DNA of 46,257 bases, from contig JABCTJ010000064.1 of the NCBI GenBank assembly GCA_018238375.1, positions 1 through 46,257 on the forward strand. Reading direction: 5' to 3'. Both the position numbers and the translations under genes were made by a program. Position 1 is the first letter of the stretch. Each line of letters starts with the position of its first letter. This stretch comes from Candidatus Thorarchaeota archaeon. Its GTDB lineage: Archaea; Asgardarchaeota; Thorarchaeia; Thorarchaeales; Thorarchaeaceae. The notes beneath the pieces are model-generated. The model worked only from the letters and a program-made list of their open reading frames with translations, was not told the origin of the DNA and made no database searches. This document shows, in pieces, positions 8,854 through 18,731 of this stretch.

Positions 8854-9918
8854 ATGTCTGATTCCAGTGAAACCCAGAATGTGGAGGAAGCCTCGGGTGA
8901 AGCCCAAGAAGGGATTGACACTGGAACATCTTTTGCAGGATTCGCCAACAAGCTTCTGAAACCGTTAAGGGATTTCGTTAAGGCAGATACGCCAGGAAGA
9001 ATCGATAAGCTAGGGAAAGCAGCCCTAATTCTGCCAACCATGGCCAGCACGCTGATTATCATTCTAATTCTTAGTTTCCTTTGGTACGAGGCTGTTCCGA
9101 TTTTCGTAGATCCGTTAGGAGGCCCCGGTATCATTGTGAGCCCAACATGGGACCCCAACAGAGACCTTTACGGCATAGCGATTTTCATTGTTGGTTCCTT
9201 GTTGTGCACGGGAATCGCCATAGGAATAGCGTTGCCTCTTGGCGTGAGCGGAGCCATCTTCCTTAGTGAGTTCTGCCCAATGCGATTAAGGAGTTTCATC
9301 AAAATAATTATGGAAATGATGGCAGCGATTCCTTCGATAGTATACGGTCTTTGGGCGTATGTCGTGATGGTGCCCTACATCAGGAACGTGATGGCGCCGG
9401 AGCTTCAAAGCAATCCACTCACTAGTTGGATGCCCTGGTTTCAGGGGTCGACAAACGGCCTCAGTCTTTTGGCCGGTGGATTGATTCTTGCAATTATGCT
9501 GCTGCCTACAATTGTCACTATCACAAGTGATGCTCTTCTGACGGTGCCTAGAACCCTGAGGGAAGCATCTCTTGCTTTGGGGGCCACCCAGAGCGAAACC
9601 TCACGCAAGATTGTACTGTCCGCGGCGCTCCCTGGAGTCGGAGCTGCCATTATTCTTTCATTAGGACGCGCTGTGGGCGAAACAATGGCAATTCTTATGG
9701 TGACTGGGAATTCTCTTCAAATTCCGTATACGCTCTTCGACACCACCTACGTGATGACCAGTATCATAACCAATCAGCTCGGTTACGCCTTTGTATTCCC
9801 GCTATGGCGTTCTGCTCTCTTTGCTGTTGCGTTGATTCTCTTGATAATGTCGATTTGCTTTACGTTTATCGCCAAGCTGTTCATTCGCTGGGGCATGAAG
9901 ACTAGGGGGTACATCTAG
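8854..9918 (+). CDS. pstC: Phosphate ABC transporter permease PstC
   Basis: Multi-TM; EAMMAAIPSIVYGLWA-type and EASLALGATQSETSRKIVLSAALPG (EAA motif); position in operon. Confidence 0.9.
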   Translation: MSDSSETQNVEEASGEAQEGIDTGTSFAGFANKLLKPLRDFVKADTPGRIDKLGKAALILPTMASTLIIILILSFLWYEAVPIFVDPLGGPGIIVSPTWDPNRDLYGIAIFIVGSLLCTGIAIGIALPLGVSGAIFLSEFCPMRLRSFIKIIMEMMAAIPSIVYGLWAYVVMVPYIRNVMAPELQSNPLTSWMPWFQGSTNGLSLLAGGLILAIMLLPTIVTITSDALLTVPRTLREASLALGATQSETSRKIVLSAALPGVGAAIILSLGRAVGETMAILMVTGNSLQIPYTLFDTTYVMTSIITNQLGYAFVFPLWRSALFAVALILLIMSICFTFIAKLFIRWGMKTRGYI

Positions 9919-9930
9919 AGGTGGAAAATA

Positions 9931-10869
9931 ATGAGTGACGAAGGAAATTCGATCTTCTTGGGCAAGCTCCTCTTCTTGCGTGAATGGATCGCAAACGTAA
10001 CGCAGTCGCGTCGACATTTAGCAGATTTCTTGTTTAAAGCCGCATTGGCAGCGGCTGTGGTCATTATCATCTCACCCTTTTTCCTGATTGTCTTCCAAGT
10101 TGCAAGCATTGGCTTTTGGCAAGTTTTTGGAACTGGGCCGGGCCAAGGCATTGAATTCTTCCTAACTTTCCCTGGCGTGGGACTTGAGGGCGGCATACGC
10201 AACGCTGTTGTCGGTACAGTCGAACTCGTCGTCCTCGCAAGTGTAGTCGGCATTCCCTTGAGTGTGCTTGGGGCCGTCTACATCAATGAATACGCACGAT
10301 CTGGATTAGTAAGAAATGTCGTGGAGTTCACTTCTGATGTTTTGGCAGGGATTCCATCAATAGTGATTGGAGCGTTCGGTTTCACATTCCTTGCGAACTT
10401 CCTTAATTTGGGAATGGGAATCTTAGCGGGAAGTTTGACTCTGGCATTCATGATGATTCCAACTGTTCTTCGAACGACACAAGAAGCACTGAGAGCGGTA
10501 CCGATGTCGCTCCGCGAGGGATCCCTTGCGCTTGGCGCAACAAAGTGGTCTACAACATGGAATGTAACAATGAGGGCCGCGTTTCCCGGGCTTGTTACTG
10601 GGGTTCTTCTAGCGATTGGTCGAATCATGGGCGAAACAGCTCCGCTTATCTTCACAGCAGGAAACAGTTTGAGCGTACCAACAGAGCTTGTTGGTTCAGG
10701 CTCTTGGGTTGCGTCAATTCCCTATACGATCTGGGCATACATTAGCGACCCGAGAGAATATCTGCAGGCAAAAGCACACGGTGCGGCTCTTGGCCTGATG
10801 CTGATGGTCCTTGTAGTGACTGTTGTTAGCAATTTAATTTCCAGAAAGGTCACAAGGAGACTAGTTTGA
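9931..10869 (+). CDS. pstA: Phosphate ABC transporter permease PstA
   Basis: Multi-TM; GIPSIVIGAFGF, REGSLALGATKWSTTWNVTMRAAFPG. Confidence 0.9.
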   Translation: MSDEGNSIFLGKLLFLREWIANVTQSRRHLADFLFKAALAAAVVIIISPFFLIVFQVASIGFWQVFGTGPGQGIEFFLTFPGVGLEGGIRNAVVGTVELVVLASVVGIPLSVLGAVYINEYARSGLVRNVVEFTSDVLAGIPSIVIGAFGFTFLANFLNLGMGILAGSLTLAFMMIPTVLRTTQEALRAVPMSLREGSLALGATKWSTTWNVTMRAAFPGLVTGVLLAIGRIMGETAPLIFTAGNSLSVPTELVGSGSWVASIPYTIWAYISDPREYLQAKAHGAALGLMLMVLVVTVVSNLISRKVTRRLV

Positions 10870-11634
10870 ATGGTAGATATCTCACATAACATCGAAATTC
10901 GAAATCTTTCAACTTGGTTTGGAAGTAAGAAGATTCTACGAAACATTACTTGCTATTTCAAGGACAATTCCGTTACCGCCATAATGGGTCCATCAGGGTG
11001 TGGGAAGAGTACACTTCTAAGAACATTGAACCGTCTTAATGATCTCGTGCCAAGCTTCCGTCGAGAAGGTGTTGTCCTATTCAAAGGCCAAGATATTTAC
11101 AAACCAGGCTCGAGTGTCTATGAACTTAGAAAGCGCATCGGCATGGTATTCCAGAAGCCAAATCCTTTCCCTATGAGCGTACGTGACAACATCACGTATG
11201 GACCAAAACTCCATGGGGTCAAGGATGAGGATGATTTGGACAAGGTTGTTGAAGACTCCCTGAAACGAGCCGCTTTGTGGGATGAGGTGAAGGACGAGTT
11301 AGATCAACCAGCTCCCAATCTATCTGGAGGTCAGCAGCAGCGACTCTGCATCGCCCGAGCACTTTCAGTTGATCCACCCGTACTGCTCATGGATGAACCG
11401 GTATCCAGTCTAGATCCGCTTAGCGCTGGAAAGATTGAAGAGCTGATAGTCGAGCTAAAGAAGGACTACACAATTATCTTGGTTACACACAATGTGCAGC
11501 AAGCATTCAGAGTATCAGACCAAGCCGCATTTCTCTACCTTGGTGAATTGGTGGAGTTTGATAGCACAAAGAAGATTGCTATCGCACCTCAAGATGAAAG
11601 GACTGAAGCCTTCATAACAGGAAGAATCGGATAG
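10870..11634 (+). CDS. pstB: Phosphate ABC transporter ATP-binding protein PstB
   Basis: Walker A GPSGCGKST, signature LSGGQQQR, Walker B VLLMDEP; KPNPFPMSVRDN typical of PstB. Confidence 0.95.
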   Translation: MVDISHNIEIRNLSTWFGSKKILRNITCYFKDNSVTAIMGPSGCGKSTLLRTLNRLNDLVPSFRREGVVLFKGQDIYKPGSSVYELRKRIGMVFQKPNPFPMSVRDNITYGPKLHGVKDEDDLDKVVEDSLKRAALWDEVKDELDQPAPNLSGGQQQRLCIARALSVDPPVLLMDEPVSSLDPLSAGKIEELIVELKKDYTIILVTHNVQQAFRVSDQAAFLYLGELVEFDSTKKIAIAPQDERTEAFITGRIG

Positions 11635-12330
11635 GTGAAAGAAATGAAGACACAACTAGAATTCTACATTGAAGAGATAGAAAAACGATTAGAGCGGCTT
11701 CAGGAGATGTCGGTGTCATCGTTCATAAAAGCAATGAAAGCTTTCGAGGATCTGGACCGGGAAAGCGCCGCAGAGGTCAAGGAGTTCACAGATGATATCG
11801 AGGAGCTTCAGCACAAAATAGAGGGAGATGTCTTCGAAACTATAGCTCGCCGCCAACCAGTTGCCAAGGACCTTCGCAAGATTGCCACGTACTTGCAGGT
11901 AAGCTATCATCTATACCGCATTGGCAGGTTCGCTCACAAGATTGCGCACGTGACAAGCCTTTCTGAGGGGATTGAGCATTTCAAGAAGTTGGAGTCACTT
12001 CCATACTTGGCAGACTTAGCTAGGAAGACTCTGGATATCAGCATGAAGGCCCTGTTGAAGGAAGATCTCTCAGAACTGAAGAAATTGGAGGAGATGGAGG
12101 CTGAGAGCGATAAAGAAACAGCCGAGATGTTCGAGGAGATTGCAGAATACCTCCGTAAAAGAAATGACATCACAACCATGGCCTTGTTCTATATAATAGT
12201 TGGCAGATATTGTGAACGGGCTGCAGATCATGCCTTCGAAATAGCTGAGAGCGCTGCCTACGTAGTTACTGGCAAGAGAATGAAATTGGGGATTGCCTAC
12301 AAGAAAGGGGAGGATTTCGGCCCACACTAG
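11635..12330 (+). CDS. phoU: PhoU-family phosphate uptake regulator
   Basis: Helical repeat pattern, GRYCERAADHAFEIAESAAYVVTGKR; last gene of pst operon. Confidence 0.85.
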   Translation: MKEMKTQLEFYIEEIEKRLERLQEMSVSSFIKAMKAFEDLDRESAAEVKEFTDDIEELQHKIEGDVFETIARRQPVAKDLRKIATYLQVSYHLYRIGRFAHKIAHVTSLSEGIEHFKKLESLPYLADLARKTLDISMKALLKEDLSELKKLEEMEAESDKETAEMFEEIAEYLRKRNDITTMALFYIIVGRYCERAADHAFEIAESAAYVVTGKRMKLGIAYKKGEDFGPH

Positions 12331-12355
12331 ACATACTGCAAGGACTAGTCAGGCT

Positions 12356-12892
12356 TCAGATGATTGTCTTCTTCTCTTTAGCTTTCTTAACAACCTCAAC
12401 GAGTAGCTCTGTGAATGCTTGGTTGACGTTGCGATTTTCAAGTGCGCTTGTTGTTATCAATTTGAACCCTCTTGATTCAGCTTCCTGAACAATCTTGTCA
12501 GGCGGAATTGCCGGCTCCAAATCGACCTTGTTCTCCACTATGACAACAGGAACCTTTCCAGCGGCATTGTACAGGTCACCAAGCCAGGAGTCAATGCTTT
12601 CCAACGTGTCAGGGCGCGTGATGTCCACTACAAAGAAAGCTCCAGAAGCTTGTGCACAGTACTGCTCTCGTAGGACATTGAATGATTGTTGCCCTCCGAG
12701 GTCCCAAATTACAAGCTTGTGCAAAGCATCCTCATATTGTACCATCTTCACGTGCAGCATTGCGCCAATTGTCCGTCCCACGTTCGGGTCCAAACTGTTG
12801 TAGACGTATCGTTGGACCAGAGACGTCTTCCCTACCGCGGAGTCCCCCAAGAAAACCAGTTTATGAATGAAATCAGGCGTGGCTTTGGTCAT
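12356..12892 (-). CDS. Ras-superfamily small GTPase (Arf/Rab-like)
   Basis: G1 GDSAVGKTS, G3 DLGGQ, G4 NKVD, G5 TSAL; internal Met at 12892 avoids overlap with the neighbouring GTPase. Confidence 0.9.
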   Translation of the reverse strand: MTKATPDFIHKLVFLGDSAVGKTSLVQRYVYNSLDPNVGRTIGAMLHVKMVQYEDALHKLVIWDLGGQQSFNVLREQYCAQASGAFFVVDITRPDTLESIDSWLGDLYNAAGKVPVVIVENKVDLEPAIPPDKIVQEAESRGFKLITTSALENRNVNQAFTELLVEVVKKAKEKKTII

Positions 12893-12932
12893 GTTCTTCA
12901 GCTTCCGATATCTATTGCATATCCCCCGAATA

Positions 12933-13520
12933 CTAAATCGGTTTGCGTCTTTGTGTACGAGCACGTCGAAGGATTTCTTTGGTCATCTTCTTGAATGCCT
13001 CTTCGACATTTGTGTCCTCTTTTGCGCTCGTTTGTATCAAGTCTACCTTGTACTTCTCAACGAGTTTCTTGATGTTCTTCTTGGATATCGCTGTTTCAAG
13101 ATCAACCTTGTTCTCAAGCAATACCAACGGAATAGGGCCTGTGACGCCATAGAGAGCGTCAATCCATTCGTCAACACGCTCTATTGTTTCAGGTCGGGTC
13201 GTGTCGAAGACGAAGAACGCGCCGCTTGTGTTTTGGTAGTAAGCCTTACGTAACTGTGCAAAGTCGTCCTGACCAGCTATGTCCCAGACAACTAGCTTGA
13301 CAAGCACATCATCCTCGACCTGAATCATCTTGACGTGGATGTCCGTACCGATAGTTGCGAGATAATCGCCTTCGAAGGAATCATAGACGTATCGACCGAC
13401 AAGTGAGGTCTTTCCAACAGCTCCTTCCCCTAAGAAAACAAGCTTGAACAGATAGGCGATATTCTCTGGCAGGGCGTCTACTCTCCACTGGTTGACCCGA
13501 TTATTACTCCTGAAGGTCAC
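12933..13520 (-). CDS. Ras-superfamily small GTPase (Rab-like)
   Basis: G1 GEGAVGKTS, G3 DIAGQ, G4 NKVD, G5 TSAK. Confidence 0.9.
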   Translation of the reverse strand: MTFRSNNRVNQWRVDALPENIAYLFKLVFLGEGAVGKTSLVGRYVYDSFEGDYLATIGTDIHVKMIQVEDDVLVKLVVWDIAGQDDFAQLRKAYYQNTSGAFFVFDTTRPETIERVDEWIDALYGVTGPIPLVLLENKVDLETAISKKNIKKLVEKYKVDLIQTSAKEDTNVEEAFKKMTKEILRRARTQRRKPI

Positions 13521-13586
13521 TCTTCTAATAACACTATCGCCATTAAATGCAGCTACTTAGCTTTGCATTGATCCACGATTCGAAAT

Positions 13587-14594
13587 TTAGGGTCTTTTCG
13601 CCAATGAATCAACGAGCTTGCCAACTTCGGTAAGACCATCCTTGTCCTCGGCTTTCATGAAGAGGAACCTTGAGATACGAACGACATGCTGCGCGTCTTC
13701 ATACTTTCCTTGAACTACGAGGAAACGCGCTTGCTTCAATCTCGCATTGCCCATTCCACTGTAGATCTCATTCGGATACTCGAACATATCCACGTTGATG
13801 ACTGAGCCGCACGTGGTACAAGTTGTAACATTTTCCAGTCCTCTAATGGATGACGGTGCAGGAGCGACAGGTGCTGTTGGAGCCTCTGGAACAACGGGTA
13901 CCTCAGGAATGGGCTCTGGAGTGATTGTCGGGGCTACCTCAGCGGGAGCAGGTGCTGGTGTTGAATCATATCGTGCCGAAGTAAACTCATCTCCTAATTC
14001 AACTGGCACTTGTGGAGTGATTTCCGAAACCCCCAGTGCAGGTTTGGGCGCTAATTGGTCAACAAGAGTAGATTTAGCTCCTAGTATCGAATGCTCCACA
14101 TCAGTTGGAGTAGGCATCGCTGGGGGTGTTAAGTGTACAGCATGGGGGGGTAAGGGTTCCGAGCCCTCCATCAAAGTGGGGGTTGTCACTTCAGCGGTAG
14201 AATATTCCGCGGTCTGCTCTAATAGCTCTCTGACTTCACTTGCTCTCAACATCCTTGACTCGACGATACCTGAGCCCGCAGCTTCATCAATCCCTACATT
14301 TTCTGCCCTATCAAATGCTTCACGTGCCTTCTCCAGCTCAGTCTTCCTCTTTGTTCCCACTGCAGTTCTAACCCTGTCCTTTGAGACTTCGCTTGGGCGC
14401 ACCCATTGATCTCCGGTTGTCACCGAAGCTTGATCTGAGGCAGTTGGTTGTGGTGTGGGTGGAGGAGCAGGCGCCACAGGTGTTGGCTGAGATATGGTAG
14501 CTGGCTTTCTTGGCGCAATCAAAGAAGCCGCACATCGAATACAGAACTTTCGTGTTGGCTGATTAGCCTTGCCGCATTTGGGACATTCCCTCAT
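13587..14594 (-). CDS. Zinc-ribbon / Pro-rich low-complexity protein with C-terminal CxxC and helical domain
   Basis: MRECPKCGKANQPTRKFCIRCAASL; Pro/Ala-rich linker; CTTCGS...; start placed at internal Met 14594. Confidence 0.75.
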   Translation of the reverse strand: MRECPKCGKANQPTRKFCIRCAASLIAPRKPATISQPTPVAPAPPPTPQPTASDQASVTTGDQWVRPSEVSKDRVRTAVGTKRKTELEKAREAFDRAENVGIDEAAGSGIVESRMLRASEVRELLEQTAEYSTAEVTTPTLMEGSEPLPPHAVHLTPPAMPTPTDVEHSILGAKSTLVDQLAPKPALGVSEITPQVPVELGDEFTSARYDSTPAPAPAEVAPTITPEPIPEVPVVPEAPTAPVAPAPSSIRGLENVTTCTTCGSVINVDMFEYPNEIYSGMGNARLKQARFLVVQGKYEDAQHVVRISRFLFMKAEDKDGLTEVGKLVDSLAKRP

Positions 14595-14772
14595 GAGAAT
14601 CACCGATGGCCTCAACCGGGCCAAGTTTCCATACGCATGATACCTGATAATGTTTTCTTGTGAAGAGATTCCTCCATGAATTTGGAGTATTTCGCATTGG
14701 TGGGGGGCGGTTCGCACAAAGCTTATACCTAGCGGAGTCTGTGTGCAATTGTCTGCTCCTCGAGGGAATGAA

Positions 14773-16335
14773 ATGCCACGAAAAGATAAGCTGAGTGAAA
14801 ATGAGAAGTCCGCCTTGGATGATGCATTACGCGGCGCATCTATTTCCGACTCAGAAGTTCATGCGTTTGCAGAGGGTGTGGATGAATCAGGAAAGCCAAT
14901 TCTTCCTATGGAAACGAGTGAGGATTTGCTCAGTGCTGCTGCCACTGCTTTGGAGTTCGTTGAGGGACTTGAAGCCCCACCTCCCAGACCCGACGTAATG
15001 AAAGATGATGGGGCCGTGGCTGGCTTTGATGCCCTTCTATTGAAGTTAGAGCAACTTAGGGCAGACATTACATCTCTACAGCGAGGAGTGGTTGGTGTTT
15101 TCGCAGCTCAGCTTCTTACATTCAGAGGAAAGGTGGTTGATCTCAAATCAGCTATTTCTGAAGAGATGGTCGAAAGGCTCCGGATGAAGTTTTTCAAAAG
15201 TTTCATTGAATCAACCTTTGTTGACATTGTGGATAGTGAATTCGCGGCTCTTGAGAAGGACCTCGTAGACAAGATTGTCGAACAAACACAGGACCGATTC
15301 AAAGACTTTGCATCTCGAGTTCGGGAATCTGAAATGGACCTCAGATCAACAATAGTAGAGCAGCAAAATGTAGTTCGCTCCTTCATGGAAAGTCTTGAAG
15401 AAGAAACTGCATCTCAACGAGCAGAACTCGTGGAGAAGCAGGTCGAGATAACCAACTTGGAAGCGAGCATTAGAAAGCTTCAGGGTAGTATTGATGATAC
15501 AGCTACTGCGGACGCGGCAACCGAAGAGTTCAACCGCAAAGTTTCTGACCTAGGTGCGCAGGTGACAGCGCTAAAAGATGAGCTGCTGAAGAAAGAGGCT
15601 GTCATTGATGAGAGGATGAAAGAAACGCAGGCTGCAAGAGCAGAAGTCAGAGAAGTGAAACTTCAGTTAGGCGAATCTCAGAGCGAAGTGGAAGTCTACA
15701 AATCTGAAGCCCAAGCCGCAAAGGAAGCTCCAAAGAAGTCAGTAGTAGAGATTGAGGCATTAGAGTCAAAAATCGAGCTACTAGAGAAGACGCTCACGGA
15801 AAAGCGTGAAGAAACAGATGCTGGAACTGCGAAAGTCAGTGATCTTGAGAGGGATTTGGAAACCGCACTGAAAGACAAGGAGGCAGCTGAGACGACTGCC
15901 AAGAAGCATAGTGATGAGTTGAAATCCATTTCTGACAAGATCAAACGAGTGAAAGACCTGGAGCAAAGTGTTTACGACTACGAGAACGAGCTGAAAGAAT
16001 CACAAGAACAAGTGCGTATCGTTGAGATGCAAAGGGAAGCTTTTGAAAAAGCCACTCGTTTGATGGAGAAAGAAAGAGATATTGCCCTTGAGATGAGAGA
16101 TCTTTCCGATGAACGAACCAAGCGTTACATCACGGTGCTTGGCATGGAGGCAAACACAAAGGTTTTGCTGCTAGTGGACGAAGTTGGCTCAATCACATTT
16201 ACTGAACTTGGCAAATCATTGGGAGTTCCAGTAGGATTAGCAACCAAACACGCGAGAGAACTTGAGAAGCTTGGCGTTCTGAAAATAACGGGCGAGAAAG
16301 CAATCTCGACGCTGAAAGAAATTAAATTCGAATAA
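14773..16335 (+). CDS. Long coiled-coil protein with C-terminal winged-helix-like domain
   Basis: Heptad-rich Glu/Lys/Leu body; C-term GMEANTKVLLLVDEVGSITFTELGKSLGVPVGLATKHARELEKLGVL; MPRKDKLS start chosen. Confidence 0.75.
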   Translation: MPRKDKLSENEKSALDDALRGASISDSEVHAFAEGVDESGKPILPMETSEDLLSAAATALEFVEGLEAPPPRPDVMKDDGAVAGFDALLLKLEQLRADITSLQRGVVGVFAAQLLTFRGKVVDLKSAISEEMVERLRMKFFKSFIESTFVDIVDSEFAALEKDLVDKIVEQTQDRFKDFASRVRESEMDLRSTIVEQQNVVRSFMESLEEETASQRAELVEKQVEITNLEASIRKLQGSIDDTATADAATEEFNRKVSDLGAQVTALKDELLKKEAVIDERMKETQAARAEVREVKLQLGESQSEVEVYKSEAQAAKEAPKKSVVEIEALESKIELLEKTLTEKREETDAGTAKVSDLERDLETALKDKEAAETTAKKHSDELKSISDKIKRVKDLEQSVYDYENELKESQEQVRIVEMQREAFEKATRLMEKERDIALEMRDLSDERTKRYITVLGMEANTKVLLLVDEVGSITFTELGKSLGVPVGLATKHARELEKLGVLKITGEKAISTLKEIKFE

Positions 16336-16369
16336 GGAAACAGCTCTCCGGTCTAATGCTTAAAGCTCC

Positions 16370-16717
16370 TTAGAATGATATTGACCTATCTCCTTCATTA
16401 AAGGAGCTGACAATATCAGCCCAGTATTTGGCCATCTTTTCAAGCGCGCTTGAGAAGTCCTTTGCGAGTCTGTATTCGCCCATTCTTTTCTCTACTAGAC
16501 CCACATCACGAAGCTTTCTCATGACCTTAACGTAGAGACCCCTGCTGGTGTAAACGAATTGCTGCCAGTCAGAATCCGGGATAACACCGTCGGCCTTGAC
16601 GATTTCATTGAGTATCTTAGCGGCTTGCTCAACCTGCATCTCAGTGAAGAAGATATACCTGAGCAAATGACGCGGGCTAATCAGTGAGGGCCGTCGGACA
16701 ATCTCAATTTTCGTCAT
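16370..16717 (-). CDS. Small winged-helix-like protein
   Basis: MTKIEIVRRPSLISPRHLLRYIFF...VMRKLRDVGLVEKRMGEYRL. Confidence 0.55.
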   Translation of the reverse strand: MTKIEIVRRPSLISPRHLLRYIFFTEMQVEQAAKILNEIVKADGVIPDSDWQQFVYTSRGLYVKVMRKLRDVGLVEKRMGEYRLAKDFSSALEKMAKYWADIVSSFNEGDRSISF

Positions 16718-16809
16718 ATCTGATAACCGTGTATGAGTGCGGGGGATACAATATGACATCACGTATTACAGTGACATGACTATCGAACTGTGCATCTTGC
16801 GTGTTTGTT

Positions 16810-17835
16810 TTAGCTTTGTCCTACTCTGAATACTTTCGTATACAACAAAGGTAGTATCACAACTACAAAGACCACGAGTGCCACAATAGTCTGGAACGCA
16901 GGAGTGCCAAAATTGTAGTATGACATTACCGCTCCTGTTGCGATGCAGGCTATGAAAGGAATGATGTTAAACGGTGTCTTGAGATGTGACATCCCTGTTA
17001 TCATTATGAAGAAACCATACGCTACAACTGCGAAACCCAGCGCAAGGGCCCATAGCATTGCAAGCAGCTCGAACAATCCTGGGAGGAGCCAACCCACTTC
17101 GGGAAATACAGCTGCCAAAGCGAGCCAGATTAGGTCAAAGATGATGATAGCCTTCAATCCAACGGAAGCATTTTCGATATCGACATCTGATGGAGCGTTG
17201 CTGAACATGATTGTCATGGCAAAGAAGGCAATGATCCAGAATACCGGATTGATAACTGTAAGACCTGCAATCGCTGTGAAGAAGTTGTAGACAAAGTTGG
17301 CAATCTGAATGACCGGCAAGGCAGGGTTCGCAAGAAGATTTGGGTCATGCTTAAGGGAAATTAAACCGAATAGCAGGTTAAGCGCTTCACCGCCAATGCC
17401 CGTATATTCAGGCGCTAAATATGTCGCAGCTAATGCAAATGTTGTTAGGAGAATCAATGACACTCCAACAGGTGCTAGGTTGATGATTGCGCGCTTGAAA
17501 TGACTCGGTGGATTCTGATATCGTACGTAACCGAGCACAACTTGATCTCCTTGAACAGACACGTTAATTGGTTTGAACTCGACAATGGGCGTTCGTGTGA
17601 AGATACATCCCAAAGCATGAGAAGACTCGTGTAGTGCTACACCCGGTCCAACAAGAAGGTACCATGCTCGTGAGCCGGGATTCCGTGTCGTCTGGAGTGT
17701 GAGATGTGACAGGCGTTCCAAGAACCATCCCAGTCCCCATACAACGAAGAATAACACAACAGCAAGCAAGACAATCATGAAGTACGCGTTCATCGCAAAT
17801 CCCTCTACAACCAGGGCGTCGTTACGACACCTCAT
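16810..17835 (-). CDS. Membrane zinc metalloprotease-like protein (HExxH, M50-like)
   Basis: GPGVALHESSHALGCIF (HESSH) in a multi-TM protein. Confidence 0.65.
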   Translation of the reverse strand: MRCRNDALVVEGFAMNAYFMIVLLAVVLFFVVWGLGWFLERLSHLTLQTTRNPGSRAWYLLVGPGVALHESSHALGCIFTRTPIVEFKPINVSVQGDQVVLGYVRYQNPPSHFKRAIINLAPVGVSLILLTTFALAATYLAPEYTGIGGEALNLLFGLISLKHDPNLLANPALPVIQIANFVYNFFTAIAGLTVINPVFWIIAFFAMTIMFSNAPSDVDIENASVGLKAIIIFDLIWLALAAVFPEVGWLLPGLFELLAMLWALALGFAVVAYGFFIMITGMSHLKTPFNIIPFIACIATGAVMSYYNFGTPAFQTIVALVVFVVVILPLLYTKVFRVGQS

Positions 17836-17937
17836 TCTTCTTCATTGAGATTATGAGATGCAGACATTGCCGCTATTTCACTGTTGCCTAGTATCTTTCG
17901 ATTATTATGTACACCACTCGAATACCTCGAAGCACCT

Positions 17938-18627
17938 CTAGAAGGAGGCTGCTTCTTCAATGAAATCATTCACAAGCGTTCTTTCCACCCTTCTTAGCCG
18001 CTCTTGCAATGCCACTCTTTTGATACCGAGGCTCTTTGACATCTCTGCAATGCTGATTCTCCGAGGGATATCATAGTATCCGAGCTTGAATGCCAGACTT
18101 ACAGCTTTCATCTGCTTTGACGTAAGACGATGCTCTGGCGAACCTGTAGCTGATGATCGTACTCGCTTCAATTGAACTGAAGAGAAACGAGCTTTCAATG
18201 AATTCAGCATAGCTCGAAAAGCTTCTTTGGAGGGTGCAAGAATCGTGTGTTCTTGAACTCCGTTCTGAATGATAACCGGAAGACGTGTCATGCACGAGCT
18301 CTCAAGAACTGTTTCATAGATCGATGGAGTATCTGGTTGAATGGTAACACGAGTCCAATAAGCAGTAGGAGATTGATATGTAGTTTCAATTTTGAGTACG
18401 CTGGAAGATGCCTTCATGGCAGACACATACTGCTTGAGTGATTCCTCTCCACCGGCCAATGATTCTATTATGCCAAAACCAACTGGACCGTTAATTGTAG
18501 TAATGCTCACTCTTACAGGTATGGTTCGTGTGATGTCACACGTGTAGTAGTCCTCTGTACTAATCAGAACCTTTGCTTGAATCACTTTTAAACACCCGTC
18601 GTAAGACGGCAATATATTGATGTCCAT
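17938..18627 (-). CDS. HTH_10 (bacterio-opsin activator-like) transcriptional regulator
   Basis: C-term LTSKQMKAVSLAFKLGYYDIPRRISIAEMSKSLGIKRVALQERLRRVE; internal Met at 18627 resolves overlap with the divergent ORF. Confidence 0.8.
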   Translation of the reverse strand: MDINILPSYDGCLKVIQAKVLISTEDYYTCDITRTIPVRVSITTINGPVGFGIIESLAGGEESLKQYVSAMKASSSVLKIETTYQSPTAYWTRVTIQPDTPSIYETVLESSCMTRLPVIIQNGVQEHTILAPSKEAFRAMLNSLKARFSSVQLKRVRSSATGSPEHRLTSKQMKAVSLAFKLGYYDIPRRISIAEMSKSLGIKRVALQERLRRVERTLVNDFIEEAASF

Positions 18628-18731
18628 GATAAGGCTTGCTCTCACACGACTCAAGAAGTCCGGGGTGTGGTGAATGCTTGCAGGAAGAAAAGAATGAAAT
18701 TGAAACTCGCTCTTCATTTCGCACATATTTG

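Noticed and set aside
12893-12964. N-terminal extension of the first GTPase overlapping the second
   Set aside because: Internal Met (MTKATPDFIHKLVFLGDSAVGKTS) gives a normal GTPase length with no overlap.
13795-14409. 204-aa + strand ORF (Gly/Ala/Ser/Thr-rich)
   Set aside because: Antisense shadow of the Pro/Ala-rich linker in the zinc-ribbon gene; no start context or family features.
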